Part shown: piece after piece, positions 36,689 through 48,389 of the stretch
How positions within the stretch are numbered: the first letter of the stretch is position 1
Layout of the letters: every line of letters begins with the position of its first letter
NCBI GenBank assembly: GCA_030429045.1
Contig: JAUIEA010000009.1
Span: 1 to 52,662 of the forward strand
Length of the DNA: 52,662 bases
Source: Bacteroidia bacterium
GTDB lineage: Bacteria; Bacteroidota; Bacteroidia; Chitinophagales; Saprospiraceae
Reading direction: 5' to 3'
Made by a program: the position numbers and the translations under genes
Notes under the pieces: model-generated
The model's input: only the letters and a program-made list of their open reading frames with translations
What the model was told of the DNA's origin: nothing
Database searches by the model: none

Positions 36689-37249
36689 CTAATACTCGGG
36701 CCTGTGATGACGCAACTTGGTCTGGATAAATGAAAAACGGGATTTAAACCACTCATGAATCTCGTCCAGGGTCAATCCGCCGCGGGGATATTCCTGTATC
36801 CACATCCTAACATCTATGAGCAGAATGGTTTCCTGGTCTTTCGGCGAAACGGAAACATCCTGCATGGTAAAGGAATGCCAGTAGGCACCACCAGTTCCAC
36901 TGCCTTCCTTAGGGGTCAATGGCTGCCAATCCACGATCACATTTTCGTATACATCCCGTAGTCGTACCTCAGATGGAAAATAAGTCCCATAAGAACCAAA
37001 CTCCGCACTAAAGGAGACTGGACTGTGGGTACAGACTTCAAAATATGCGTATGAATATTCGTAATCGATCCAGCCATTTGAATGTACTGTGGCCTGAGAT
37101 GCCGGATTTACCAAAGATGTCGTTCCTTGTTCCCGGATCAACGACTCCTCCTGACACTTGTTTTTTTCCTTTTCGCAAGAGATCGACAGGACTGATGCAA
37201 AAAGCAACAGCCAGAGACCTTGCCTGACTATTCCAGTTATGTGTAGCAT
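36689..37249 (-). CDS. Predicted lipoprotein, unknown function
   Basis: The protein has 186 aa starting from the ATG at 37249. A lipobox-like LSISC at about residues 18-22 follows a hydrophobic signal (VRQGLWLLLFASV), so the mature N-terminus would be a lipid-modified Cys followed by EKEKNK. The mature part is beta-rich (IDYEYSYAYFEVCTHSPVSF, GAYWHSFTMQDVSVSP) and ends with a helical tail (LTLDEIHEWFKSRFSFIQTK). No family was recognised. The longer frame from 37363 is unsupported. It lies between the caspase pseudogene and caspase B, on the same strand as both, and could be an accessory protein of them; this is position-based only. Confidence 0.6.
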   Translation of the reverse strand: MLHITGIVRQGLWLLLFASVLSISCEKEKNKCQEESLIREQGTTSLVNPASQATVHSNGWIDYEYSYAYFEVCTHSPVSFSAEFGSYGTYFPSEVRLRDVYENVIVDWQPLTPKEGSGTGGAYWHSFTMQDVSVSPKDQETILLIDVRMWIQEYPRGGLTLDEIHEWFKSRFSFIQTKLRHHRPEY

Positions 37250-37602
37250 GGTCAGCCGTATTTGTGAACACTGCATCAGGCACGACCAACGAGCGGCAAA
37301 CAAATGGTGGCGGATATTGCCGCTTTTTGTCCATGTGATCAGAGCTCTTAGAAGAAATCGCATTTAGCCGCCACTCTCCTGCTCCGTCTGAAAGGTCAGA
37401 TATAACATACCTTTCAAAAAAAGAACAATCGTGCAGGAGAAATAGTGCCTTCATCAGGGTCAGAAATCAACCTGATGGGATCAAACATTCAACCTGGTCA
37501 TGACACCAGACAAACTGAATCATCTCTTTCGAAGGATCGACCGAAAAACAGACGACCAGTTGAGAAATTGAAATACTCTTATCAAGGGGGTGATTGACAA
37601 CC
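37250..37602. other. Intergenic region, no gene seen
   Basis: The 353-bp stretch lies between the lipoprotein and caspase B, both on the minus strand. Short frames here are out of phase with any homology. It probably holds the promoter of the lipoprotein gene, but no box can be named. Confidence 0.5.
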
Positions 37603-39837
37603 CTATCGGAGCCCTTCCGGAAAGAACTCCCTCAGCAGTTCCTCCCATCTTGATTCCTTGCGCAGCTCCATGAAATCCGGGTCATCCTGCACATCCTGGA
37701 TGGATAAAATACCATTGCCTATGCCCTTCTCCAAGCCCTGTTGGAAATATACCCAAGCTTGTTCATGCCGTCCTTTTTTCAGGGCCCATTTGGCGAGGCA
37801 CACATAAACATCCGGATCATCCGGAGTCAGGACTACCGCCCGATCCAGGGAAGACTTTGCTTCTTTGAGTTGACCAGAAAGATGCATCTGTGCATCCCCC
37901 AGAATGCAGTGTAATCGACCAATGTCAGGTCCATATTCCATGGCTTTCAAACAGGCCTTTTTACAAAGCTCCCAATCCCGCCTTTTTTGATAGGTGATCG
38001 CCAGATTGGCATGAAACATCCAATAGGTAGAATCAATACGAAGCCCCTGCTTCAGAATTTCTTCCCCTTCCTTCAGCAGTGAAGTCTTATTGTAGAGGAC
38101 GCCCAGGCTATTGTATGCACAGGGAAAACAGATCCCGTTCCCGGATGATCGGATGGTTTTTAAAAACCAATATTCCGCCTGGTCAAATTGATCATGATCC
38201 TTATACAGGATGGCTTTATTGTACCAGACCACGACCGAAGTGGAGTCGACCTGACCCGCCATATCCAGGAGTTCTTCCGCCTTATCAAACTGCCCCAGGC
38301 GAAAGATGTAGAAACTCGACATGGCCAGATAGGGCTCCACCCAGGAGGGGATCAGATCTTTCGACTTTTGAAAATAATACATGGCCGTATCCAGCTGGTC
38401 TGCTTCTGCACAACGGATCAACTCCACCATGGCCAGCGGCATTTCCGGCTGCAGCTCCAATGCCTTCCAAAAATAGGGGGGCCGTTCATTCCGCTTTTTA
38501 CGCAATCTGCCTTCAAAAAAGTATTTCCGGGCCTTCAGTGGCTTGTACATATAATGCGTTTCCCCCAATAGTTCAGCAGCACGCTCCAGGTAGGCCGGGT
38601 AATTTTGATACAATACAGATGGGCCCACCCCTTTTAAGATCTGTTTTGTCAGACCGGAATGCAGCATGGTATTCATCTCTTGCTGCGCCTCATCTTGCAA
38701 TGCGGCAGCATAATTCCTGCGCATTGTCGAATACATTCGATTTAAAGAGGGCTCCTGGATCAGTTTTTGGAAATAGGCTTCCGCGCAATCGTCGTCAGGA
38801 AACAGGAATCGCTTTTCTTTTATCGCCCGTTTGAACGCCTGATATGTTTGGACGAGGCTGTCATGCAACCCGGCCAGCACTTCTTCTTCCATACTCCTCG
38901 ATTCGACAGCCGTAAACAATCTGATCCTCTCTTTGTCTCCTTCCTTCATTTGCCCTAATAGTTCCGGATCAACCCGGGTCAGCAATTCCCGCTTGTTCCC
39001 GACCGTCATCGGATTTTGCTGTGCAGGTGCCACTTCTCTGGTGACATGATCCTCCAGATACCGGCTGATCTCTTTCAGGTCGATCCACAGATCAACATTT
39101 CCATCAGCAAGTCCGTATAGCCCTTCGATCAGATGATAGCTGAAGGCCCCGTGGCCACCGCCCCACTGCATGCCCTCCATACTGTATTCATCCGGCTGGC
39201 AGGACAGGATCTTGACTTCATTTCCATATTGTTTTGCAAGATGGGCAGCTGTCGCCTGCGACCCCCCGATGGCACTACCCGATAGCTTCCCGGCCCGACA
39301 GGCATCGGTGATCAGCACAACTTTTGCCTTGTTCTGCACGGACAGGGTTGAGATCACATCATTCAGATCGCGGACATTCAGGGCCCCACCCGCCATATAC
39401 ACCTGTCCGGGTGCATCCCAACACAGCAGATAGCCCGGCTGGGTGATGCTCTTGCGTTCTACATCTCCATGTCCGGAAAAATAAATAATGACCCGATCCT
39501 GCTCACCCGCCACTTCCCACAGCCAGTCCAGCTGCATGGCAAATTGTGCGGCGGTAGCCTGTTCGTTCAACAGTACTTTCAGGTGATCTTCATCCAGGGC
39601 ACCACCGGCAGGAGATCGCAGGAATTGTGCAAAGGCCGCGGCATCGCGATGCGCAAAATGCAGGTCCGGGATCCGTTCATCCTGATAATCGGAAATACCG
39701 ACCACCACCGCATAGGTCTGACCACTTTCCGGACTACTGTCCCGGAAGGAAGGCGACAGACCTTTTTCCTGGGCATGCAAGGAGCTGGTGAAAAAAAGGA
39801 TCAGCCAAGCCCACTTAAAAAAACGGTGGGTACTCAT
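37603..39837 (-). CDS. Exported caspase-like (C14) protease with TPR repeats, copy B
   Basis: The 744-aa protein starts at the ATG at 39837 with a signal peptide (FKWAWLILFFTSSLHAQ); an in-frame TTG at 39843 adds two residues only. Catalytic His123 (YFSGHGDVE) and Cys180 (VLITDACRAGKLSG) are intact, and the EF-hand-like loop DGNVDLWIDLKE is present. TPRs follow from about residue 410, including AKSSLDRAVVLTPDDPDVYV. The C-terminal motif DDPDFMELRKESRWEELLRE is shared in pattern with copy A. Copies A and B are similar throughout the caspase domain, which points to duplication. The pseudogene at 36024 is closer to B than to A. There is no sorting domain. Confidence 0.92.
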   Translation of the reverse strand: MSTHRFFKWAWLILFFTSSLHAQEKGLSPSFRDSSPESGQTYAVVVGISDYQDERIPDLHFAHRDAAAFAQFLRSPAGGALDEDHLKVLLNEQATAAQFAMQLDWLWEVAGEQDRVIIYFSGHGDVERKSITQPGYLLCWDAPGQVYMAGGALNVRDLNDVISTLSVQNKAKVVLITDACRAGKLSGSAIGGSQATAAHLAKQYGNEVKILSCQPDEYSMEGMQWGGGHGAFSYHLIEGLYGLADGNVDLWIDLKEISRYLEDHVTREVAPAQQNPMTVGNKRELLTRVDPELLGQMKEGDKERIRLFTAVESRSMEEEVLAGLHDSLVQTYQAFKRAIKEKRFLFPDDDCAEAYFQKLIQEPSLNRMYSTMRRNYAAALQDEAQQEMNTMLHSGLTKQILKGVGPSVLYQNYPAYLERAAELLGETHYMYKPLKARKYFFEGRLRKKRNERPPYFWKALELQPEMPLAMVELIRCAEADQLDTAMYYFQKSKDLIPSWVEPYLAMSSFYIFRLGQFDKAEELLDMAGQVDSTSVVVWYNKAILYKDHDQFDQAEYWFLKTIRSSGNGICFPCAYNSLGVLYNKTSLLKEGEEILKQGLRIDSTYWMFHANLAITYQKRRDWELCKKACLKAMEYGPDIGRLHCILGDAQMHLSGQLKEAKSSLDRAVVLTPDDPDVYVCLAKWALKKGRHEQAWVYFQQGLEKGIGNGILSIQDVQDDPDFMELRKESRWEELLREFFPEGLR

Positions 39838-39976
39838 GTACAAGTTGATTGGACCTGATGTGTAATCCCCAATTTACTGAAAACCAGGGACTCACCGAAA
39901 GTGCGGGACGTCCAACCTTCCTCCTTTGACCAGGGAATAGCCCCTTGACTGCGTTACACTGACCTGTTTTCCTGCA

Positions 39977-41440
39977 TCAGACCTTTTCCAGGGTCTCGAG
40001 CAGGAATCCCCAGAATTTCTGGACAGAACTCACCTGCACCTTTTCATCCGGGGAGTGTGCGCCACGGATATTGGGACCAAAGGAGATCATTTCCATTTTG
40101 GGGTAATTGGTGCCCAGGATACCACACTCCAGCCCTGCATGGCAGGCGTTGACCTTGGGTTCCTCCTTGTAGCGCTTGCGATACAGATCGGCCATCAACT
40201 TGACGATCTTGGCCTCCGGCCTGGGTGTCCATCCGGGATAGGAACCATCAAATTCGACATCTGCGCCGATCAGTTCAAAGGTCGACCGAATGGCTTCCGC
40301 CAGGTCAAATTTTTCACTTTCCACAGAACTACGGGTCAAGCACATGATGGTATAGCTGCCATTTTCTACGATGACACGAGCCAGATTGTTGGAGGTCTGA
40401 ACCAGGCCCGGAATGTCCGGACTCATCCGATAGATCCCGTTCGGACAGGCATAGGTGGCACGCAGGAGGTCATATTGAAAATCCTCGCCCAGCACCTGTG
40501 CAGGCGTATCTGTCGCTTCGAAGACAATGTTCAACCCCGGGTCGGTGGTATGATGCTCTTCCTGGAGGACCGCCTGCTTGTTCGCCACCCATTGACGGAA
40601 GGCTGCCTCCTGGCTGTCAGGGATCAGGACAGTAGCAAAGGACTCCCGCGGAATGGCATTTCGCAGGCTGCCACCATCAATGCTGGCGATGCGCAGACCC
40701 ATCTTCTGGTCCGCCTGATAAAGCAGCCGGTTCATCAGTTTGTTGGCATTCCCGCGTCCCTTATGAATATCCATGCCCGAATGTCCGCCAGTCAGGCCAC
40801 GGACCCCGATACGGAAGGGACTCATCCCATCGGGAACGTTTTCCGTCGGATAGTCTCCGGTGGCAGTTACGTCCACTCCACCGGCACAACCGATGGTCAG
40901 TTCGTCATCATCTTCGGTATCCAGATTGAGCATGATCTTTCCGTCCAGCATTCCGCCCTGCAGGGCCATTGCACCCGTCATTCCCGTTTCTTCATCAATG
41001 GTGAAGAGGGCTTCCAGGGGCGGGTGAGGAATATCCGTCGAACTGAGCAACGCCATGATGGCGGCGACCCCGATCCCGTTGTCGGCACCCAGTGTCGTCC
41101 CATCCGCATAGACCCAGTCGTTATCCAGGATCATCTTGATCCCTTCTTTGGCGAAATCGAAGACCGTATCCGCATTTTTCTGGTGGACCATATCCAGATG
41201 GCTCTGGAGGACAATGGTGGTTCGCCCTTCCATGCCCTTACTGGCCGGTTTCTTTATGATGACGTTTCCGGCATCATCCACTACCGTCTTCAATCCCAGG
41301 CCCTTTCCAAAGGCTTCCATAAAGGCGATGACCTGTTCTTCCTTCTTGGAAGCCCGGGGTACAGAGTTGAGATCAACAAAATGATTCCACAGCGCTTTGG
41401 GTTCGAGAGAGCGAATATCTTTTGACATATCGAGATGCAT
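39977..41440 (-). CDS. pepD: Aminoacyl-histidine dipeptidase (PepD, M20 family)
   Basis: The 487-aa protein matches the full length of the M20C dipeptidase family, which cleaves Xaa-His and other dipeptides. Metal-site residues are visible: His81 and Asp83 in VLQSHLDMVHQ, Asp120 in GTTLGADNGIG, and Glu150-Glu151 in FTIDEETGMTGA. The later motif GLTGGHSGMDIHKGRGNA belongs to the lid/dimerisation domain. It is cytoplasmic with no signal peptide. Start candidates are the ATG at 41440 and the ATG at 41428 (MSKDIRSLEP); the second is equally plausible. Confidence 0.93.
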   Translation of the reverse strand: MHLDMSKDIRSLEPKALWNHFVDLNSVPRASKKEEQVIAFMEAFGKGLGLKTVVDDAGNVIIKKPASKGMEGRTTIVLQSHLDMVHQKNADTVFDFAKEGIKMILDNDWVYADGTTLGADNGIGVAAIMALLSSTDIPHPPLEALFTIDEETGMTGAMALQGGMLDGKIMLNLDTEDDDELTIGCAGGVDVTATGDYPTENVPDGMSPFRIGVRGLTGGHSGMDIHKGRGNANKLMNRLLYQADQKMGLRIASIDGGSLRNAIPRESFATVLIPDSQEAAFRQWVANKQAVLQEEHHTTDPGLNIVFEATDTPAQVLGEDFQYDLLRATYACPNGIYRMSPDIPGLVQTSNNLARVIVENGSYTIMCLTRSSVESEKFDLAEAIRSTFELIGADVEFDGSYPGWTPRPEAKIVKLMADLYRKRYKEEPKVNACHAGLECGILGTNYPKMEMISFGPNIRGAHSPDEKVQVSSVQKFWGFLLETLEKV

Positions 41441-41623
41441 TTTTCAGGCCCCCAATATAGGAATTGTGCCCCTGACCCGTGCAGCCAGAGGAGATGATTT
41501 CAAACGGAATGAAATTTCAGCTGGTATCTCCTGCGTTCTGTCAGAAGTTGACCGGACAGATTCCCGCCTTCCGGAAATTTCCGCAATTTGCAGGCGTTCA
41601 AATGCTCAGAAAAAAGCCTCCTT

Positions 41624-42955
41624 ATGCTCCGGATCTTCCTTTTCCTCACCCCGTTCTTCTGCTTCCTCTTCCCCGGAACGGTATTCACCCAGGTCAAGCT
41701 ACTCCAGTCGGGACCGATGGTCGGATACTCCGAGATGAGCGAGGTGCTGGTTTGGGTGCAAACAACGGAGGCCGCCAATGTCCGCATAGAGTATGCCATA
41801 AAGGGTAAGCGCATGCGGCCTCTCTCGACCATGACCGTCATGACCCACCGTGACCAGGCATTCGTCGCCAAGCTCATTGCCGACCAGCTCGAACCAGGGC
41901 ACACCTACGTCTACCAGCTCTTCATCAATGGGATCGCAGTAGAGTTGCCTTATCCGACCGAATTTCAATCCCAATCCCTCTGGCAGTGGCGCGAGGATCC
42001 TCCTGCATTCTCCATGGCCGTGGGAAGTTGTACCTATATCAATGAACCGGAAGTGGATCGGCCCGGGGATCCCTATGGCCTGGATATGGGCATCTTTGGA
42101 TCGATCACCGAAAAGTCGCCCGACGCCATGCTCTGGCTGGGTGACAATATCTACCTCCGGGAGGTCGACTGGTTTACCCGGACGGGTATTCTGCACCGAT
42201 ATACCCATATGCGGTCCCAGCCCGCCCTTCAGCCCTTGCTGGCCAATATCCATCATTATGCGATCTGGGATGACCATGATTACGGACCCAATGACTCTGA
42301 CCGCACCTTTATTCACAAGGACAAGACCCGGGATGCTTTCGAGCTGTTCTGGGGAAACCCGACGACTGGACTACCCGGGAAGGCAGGGATCACCTCCTAC
42401 TTCCAATGGGCCGATCTTGATTTTTTCCTGATGGACAACCGAACCTTTCGCAGTCCGAACAACTGTCAGACCTGTAAACCTTCCCTGTTGGGAGAGGACC
42501 AGCTCAACTGGTTGATCGAATCCCTGACCACGAGCAATGCCCCGTTCAAGATCGTGGCCATTGGCGGACAGGTCCTGAACCCAGCGGCCCGATTTGAGAA
42601 CTATGCCAACCGCCATGCCCCTGAACGAACGGAGTTATTGCGGCGGATCGAGGAGGAGGGGATCAAAGGCGTCATCTTCATCAGCGGCGATCGGCACCAT
42701 ACTGAATTGAGCCGGCTGACCTTTGACTCCGGTATTGATGTCTATGACTGGACCGTTTCTCCGCTGACTTCAACGCCGGTCACAAAAAACGAACACGAGG
42801 GCAATACGCTTCGCATGGGAGGGACGTATGTCAATGAGCAGAATTTCGGGATCCTGGATGTTTCGGGGCCCCGGCATGAGCGGGCACTGACCATGTCAGT
42901 CTTCGACAAGGATGGTAAGCTGTTGTGGAAACGGAAGGTCTTCCAGGCAAAATAA
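41624..42955 (+). CDS. Exported PhoD-like phosphatase/phosphodiesterase
   Basis: The protein has about 443 aa. The ATG at 41624 opens a signal peptide (LRIFLFLTPFFCFLFPGTVF); a TTG at 41588 in the longer frame is less likely. An N-terminal Ig-like PhoD_N domain (EMSEVLVWVQTTEAANVRIE) is followed by the metallophosphatase core with AVGSCTYINEPEVDRPGDPY, AMLWLGDNIYLRE, IWDDHDYGPND and ISGDRHHTELSRL, the typical metal-binding sequence blocks of the PhoD family. It probably hydrolyses phosphate esters outside the inner membrane. It is divergent from pepD by about 180 bp. Confidence 0.9.
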   Translation: MLRIFLFLTPFFCFLFPGTVFTQVKLLQSGPMVGYSEMSEVLVWVQTTEAANVRIEYAIKGKRMRPLSTMTVMTHRDQAFVAKLIADQLEPGHTYVYQLFINGIAVELPYPTEFQSQSLWQWREDPPAFSMAVGSCTYINEPEVDRPGDPYGLDMGIFGSITEKSPDAMLWLGDNIYLREVDWFTRTGILHRYTHMRSQPALQPLLANIHHYAIWDDHDYGPNDSDRTFIHKDKTRDAFELFWGNPTTGLPGKAGITSYFQWADLDFFLMDNRTFRSPNNCQTCKPSLLGEDQLNWLIESLTTSNAPFKIVAIGGQVLNPAARFENYANRHAPERTELLRRIEEEGIKGVIFISGDRHHTELSRLTFDSGIDVYDWTVSPLTSTPVTKNEHEGNTLRMGGTYVNEQNFGILDVSGPRHERALTMSVFDKDGKLLWKRKVFQAK

Positions 42956-43004
42956 GATTTCAGTAGCGACCTTTTTGCATGGGTCAACTTTATATTGCTG
43001 ACAT

Positions 43005-43039
43005 AAAAAAAGAGGACCCGGTCAAACCGAATCCTCTTT
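43005..43039 (-). terminator. Terminator for the minus-strand small secreted protein gene
   Basis: The stem AAAGAGGA / TCCTCTTT (43009-43016 with 43032-43039) contains an inner CGGT/ACCG pair. On the minus strand it is followed by seven T residues. It also lies 53 bp after the plus-strand phosphatase stop, so it may serve both convergent genes. Confidence 0.85.
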
Positions 43040-43098
43040 AGGTCTGGTTTCAATATCTCTGAGGAGACCTCAGATCACATTGAATCCTCATGTTTTGA

Positions 43099-43533
43099 TC
43101 AGGCGCGCATGTAGCGAGCTACAACCGTTCCTGAGCGATCCTTCACCAGGATACCGCGACGGCCCTTTGCGTCCTTCACCAGTTCCAGCATAACTGGAAT
43201 GTCCTTTCCATCCTCAGTGGTGTAGATTCCTCCCCATCCACCTCTCTTGGTCTTGCGCACATCGTGCAGACCAACAGCAGAATTAGACAGACCATCATCA
43301 GGAGAAGTGTCAGAAGCACCTGCACCGGAAGTAGCAGCACCTCCTGATCCATCTGACAAACTATTGCCGCCAGTGGTAGCATCGATGCCAGTTGCAGATA
43401 CAACTGCAACTGCGTCAGAACCAAACAGCTGGTACGTGCCGTAGGCATCACTTGGGATGGAAGAATCTGTCTGAGCCTGAAGAGCAACTCCAGTGAAAGC
43501 GAAACAGATCAAAACAAGAAATAGATTTTTCAT
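43099..43533 (-). CDS. Small secreted Gly/Ser-rich protein, unknown function
   Basis: The 144-aa protein starts at the ATG at 43533 with a signal peptide (MKNLFLVLICFAFTGVALQA). The longer frame from 43584 buries it. A low-complexity Gly/Ser/Ala/Asp segment (ATTGGNSLSDGSGGAATSGA) follows, then a conserved-looking C-terminal domain of about 55 residues with GGWGGIYTTEDGKDIPVMLE, and VKDRSGTVVARYMRA at the end. No family was recognised. An exact 10-bp palindrome GAACATGTTC lies 37 bp upstream of the start. It has its own terminator. Confidence 0.7.
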   Translation of the reverse strand: MKNLFLVLICFAFTGVALQAQTDSSIPSDAYGTYQLFGSDAVAVVSATGIDATTGGNSLSDGSGGAATSGAGASDTSPDDGLSNSAVGLHDVRKTKRGGWGGIYTTEDGKDIPVMLELVKDAKGRRGILVKDRSGTVVARYMRA

Positions 43534-43813
43534 AAAACGAGCATTTAGGGTGTGATAAAATGGATAATAGAACATGTTCGACAATTGCTTTTGCGATTTC
43601 TTTTCAGAGGTGCATCCAGCTGTCTCACGTATCTATGACACCTCAAATTAGCAAAAGATACAGGCAACGATAAAAAAACCTGAAAAAAAGTTCCTAACCC
43701 GTTGCCGTCGGGAACGAATTCATCCAAAGGCCTGTTTGCGTGGGCGAATATTCGCAATACAGCATCGGGCCGAATCACCATTGTCCGTGTACCTTTGCGG
43801 CCTATTCCCGATC

Positions 43814-44701
43814 ATGATAGCCTACGTACAGGTATTGCTCCTCACCTCGATTATCCGGCTGATCCCCTGGTGGCTACTGCCATGGATATCCCGTACCCTG
43901 GCCTTCATTCTGTTTCATGTGGTGCGGTATCGAAGGAGGGTGGTCTTCGACAATCTGGCCCTGGCCCTTCCATCTGAAAGGCACAGACATCGCCAGATCG
44001 CCTGGTCCTGCTACCGGAATCTTGCTGCGATCACCCTGGAGACCTTCAAAGGATATTCCTCTTCAGTCGAAGAGATCCAGAAGCATTGTGCGATCGAAAA
44101 CCCGGAATTGATCGAGGGGCTGATCCGCCAGGGACGATCCGTGCTGATCGCAGCCAACCATTTTGGCAACTTTGAATTCGCTGCACTGACCATTCCGAAC
44201 GGGTTGAGTGTGCCGACCATCGGCATCTGGAAGCCATTTAAAAATGCCCGCATCAGTGCGTTCATTCACAAAAACAGGGTCAAGGGCGGCATGACCCTGA
44301 TCCCTGCGAATGGAGCCATCAAGAATCTGACGGAGTTGGGGAAGAACCAGCCTCATGCCTCCTTCTTCCTGGCCGATCAATCGCCGTCGAATGCAGAAAA
44401 AGCCCATTGGGTCGATTTCCTGGGTGTGGACACGGCATTTATTCCCGGGGTAGAGCTGGTATCACGAAAGCTGGACATTCCGGTCGTCTATGCGGCCATG
44501 CGACGTCTTCGACCCGGGAAGTATCGGATACGATATCACCTGATCGCAGACCACCCCGCTACCCTGCCGGAAGAGGAGATCACCCGGCGATATGCACAGA
44601 TGATCGAAGCTGACATCCTGGAGGACCCAGGCAGTTGGCTCTGGACGCACAAGCGGTGGAAAAGGGTGCGGCCCGCACACCTGCCCAAAAAGGTCATCTA
44701 G
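43814..44701 (+). CDS. Lipid A biosynthesis (LpxL/HtrB-type) acyltransferase
   Basis: The 295-aa protein starts at the ATG at 43814 (MIAYVQVLLL), just before an N-terminal membrane anchor (LIPWWLLPWISRTLAFIL). The family catalytic motif NHFGNFE is present (His116 and Glu121, the H-x4-E pair). Further family segments are VSVPTIGIWKPFKNARISAF-like text, ASFFLADQSPSN, and DPGSWLWTHKRWK near the end. It transfers an acyl chain onto lipid A precursor at the inner membrane. Its stop overlaps the stop of the convergent ACT-domain gene by 4 bp (CTAG). Confidence 0.92.
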   Translation: MIAYVQVLLLTSIIRLIPWWLLPWISRTLAFILFHVVRYRRRVVFDNLALALPSERHRHRQIAWSCYRNLAAITLETFKGYSSSVEEIQKHCAIENPELIEGLIRQGRSVLIAANHFGNFEFAALTIPNGLSVPTIGIWKPFKNARISAFIHKNRVKGGMTLIPANGAIKNLTELGKNQPHASFFLADQSPSNAEKAHWVDFLGVDTAFIPGVELVSRKLDIPVVYAAMRRLRPGKYRIRYHLIADHPATLPEEEITRRYAQMIEADILEDPGSWLWTHKRWKRVRPAHLPKKVI

Positions 44702-45111
44702 ACCCCGAGGGCTTTTGCGGCGCGCTCAAAGGTCTCCGGCCTCACATAGATCACGTACCCGAACATCCCTTTGCCATCACTGACACCGCTGGAGGCAAAG
44801 ACATTCACCTTGGCCCTGAATATTTTCTCATGTACAGCTGACAAGGCGCCCAGGTCATCATCACCCTGTACCAGAAAGGCCTGGTGTGGGCCATCCATGG
44901 TCAGTCCGATCTTGAAGGTCGCCTGTTGAAAGGCGGCATCCTCATCCGGGAAAATAGTCAGCTGTGTCTTGTCCGGCCCCACAGGAATAGCGGTAAAGGC
45001 CATCAGGTTGATACCCAGTGCAGCCAGTTGAGAAAGGAATGTGTACGACTCTCCCGGCTGGTCGCGTACCATCATGTAGTAATAGGTTACTCGGCGGATT
45101 TGGAAAGCCAT
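44698..45111 (-). CDS. ACT-domain regulatory protein
   Basis: The 137-aa protein has two ACT-like units. One is at about residues 3-65 (RVTYYYMMVRDQPGESYTFL, LAALGINLMAFTAIPVGPD) and the second at about 70-130 (FLVQGDDDLGALSAVHEKIF through GVSDGKGMFGYVIYVRPETF). ACT domains bind small ligands such as amino acids and adjust partner enzymes; no partner is adjacent. The start is the ATG at 45111; an upstream in-frame TTG at 45117 adds two residues. The stop overlaps that of the acyltransferase gene. Confidence 0.8.
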   Translation of the reverse strand: MAFQIRRVTYYYMMVRDQPGESYTFLSQLAALGINLMAFTAIPVGPDKTQLTIFPDEDAAFQQATFKIGLTMDGPHQAFLVQGDDDLGALSAVHEKIFRAKVNVFASSGVSDGKGMFGYVIYVRPETFERAAKALGV

Positions 45112-45257
45112 TTTCAACGTTATTTGGGATCATGAATAGCCATAAAACCATTCGTGGCCAGATGGCAAATCGACCTCTGAATTTAACTGAAAATTTGGAA
45201 TTCTCCGAGTGCATTCCACACTATCCTCATAAATAGAACGAATCTTCCTGATGGCGG

Positions 45258-47330
<2,073 letters not shown>

Positions 47331-47394
47331 TTACCCCACGGACGCGGTTCATGGTCCGTTTACATGTATGTTTGACACCTTCAACCTGTTCCAC

Positions 47395-48339
47395 ATGAAA
47401 ACACCCATTCTAAACCTTCTCCCCCTGCTCTTGCTCCCGATCCTGGGATTTACCCAGACCCAGCTCCCCAATGCCGACCTCGAACAGTGGACCCTGGCGG
47501 TCAATGGGACCGACTCCCTGATCGGCTGGTCGTCCAGCAATGCGGTGGTGATCCCGCCCGTCCAGTCACTTTACCAGGAGAAGAATGCGTGGGAAGGCAA
47601 ATTTGCCGCCAATGTGGTCACTGCTCCGTTCGGTTTTGTCGGGTATTCCACGGTCGGCGTCCTGGTCAACGGCGAAGCGACCTTCAGCTATGGCGGAGGC
47701 GGTGGCGGGGCCAATGTCGATTATAAAGCCGGTGGTGGAACACCACTGACCCAAAAGCCACTGGCACTGACCGGGTATTACCGCTCGGAAACCCTGTCGC
47801 CCGGAGATCAGCCCCTGGCCAGGGTCTATCTGACCGCGACTGATCAGGCATCTGGTAAAAGAGACACCGTCGGAACCGGACAACTGGTCTTCCCTCCATC
47901 CTCCACATACGGTCCCTTTGTCATCCCCATCCAGGATCTGCTCCCCGGTGTCGATCCCGATACCATCCTGACCATCTTCTACTCCTCCGATCCTATTGAT
48001 GTGGACCCGATAGGCGTCTGGAGCAATCTGTACCTGGACAGCCTGCACCTGGTGTACCCGACCACTGGCACCAGCCACCCCGGCCAGGGGAACCCAGCGG
48101 ACTTCACGGTCTACCCCAATCCGGCGACCAGTCAATTCACTGTGACTTGTCCCTCATGCGAGATGCAGGGCCTGGAACTGATCTCCATGGACGGGAAGGT
48201 GGTGCAGTCCATCGTATGGAACACCCCCGCAAATCAATGGACGATGATCACAGACGGCCTGCCCGAAGGCAGCTATCTCCTCCGTGTCCAATTGCAGGAT
48301 GGTTTTTCTCTTCAGAAACTGCACATCCAGGGTCTCTGA
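47395..48339 (+). CDS. Secreted PCMD-like beta-sandwich protein with T9SS sorting domain
   Basis: The 314-aa protein starts at the ATG at 47395 with a signal peptide (LLPLLLLPILGFTQTQ). A jelly-roll domain begins with LPNADLEQWTLAVNGTDSLI and resembles the PCMD/CBM type. It contains a Gly-rich loop (YGGGGGGANVDYKAGGGTPL). The C-terminus (DFTVYPNPATSQFTVTCPSC through LRVQLQDGFSLQKLHIQGL) is a T9SS type A sorting domain. It is probably a carbohydrate-binding surface protein. Confidence 0.8.
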   Translation: MKTPILNLLPLLLLPILGFTQTQLPNADLEQWTLAVNGTDSLIGWSSSNAVVIPPVQSLYQEKNAWEGKFAANVVTAPFGFVGYSTVGVLVNGEATFSYGGGGGGANVDYKAGGGTPLTQKPLALTGYYRSETLSPGDQPLARVYLTATDQASGKRDTVGTGQLVFPPSSTYGPFVIPIQDLLPGVDPDTILTIFYSSDPIDVDPIGVWSNLYLDSLHLVYPTTGTSHPGQGNPADFTVYPNPATSQFTVTCPSCEMQGLELISMDGKVVQSIVWNTPANQWTMITDGLPEGSYLLRVQLQDGFSLQKLHIQGL

Positions 48340-48389
48340 ATCCGAGGTCCAGGATGGATGTTGTAGATTGGGGACAAACTCATGATACA

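Noticed and set aside
40055-41425. 456-aa frame opposite the dipeptidase gene
   Set aside because: It is an antisense shadow of pepD with no recognisable domain; the minus-strand frame carries all metal-site motifs.
43570-43579. LexA-type SOS box
   Set aside because: GAACATGTTC has a 2-base spacer, while the known GAAC-N4-GTTC box has four; it is left as a palindrome only.
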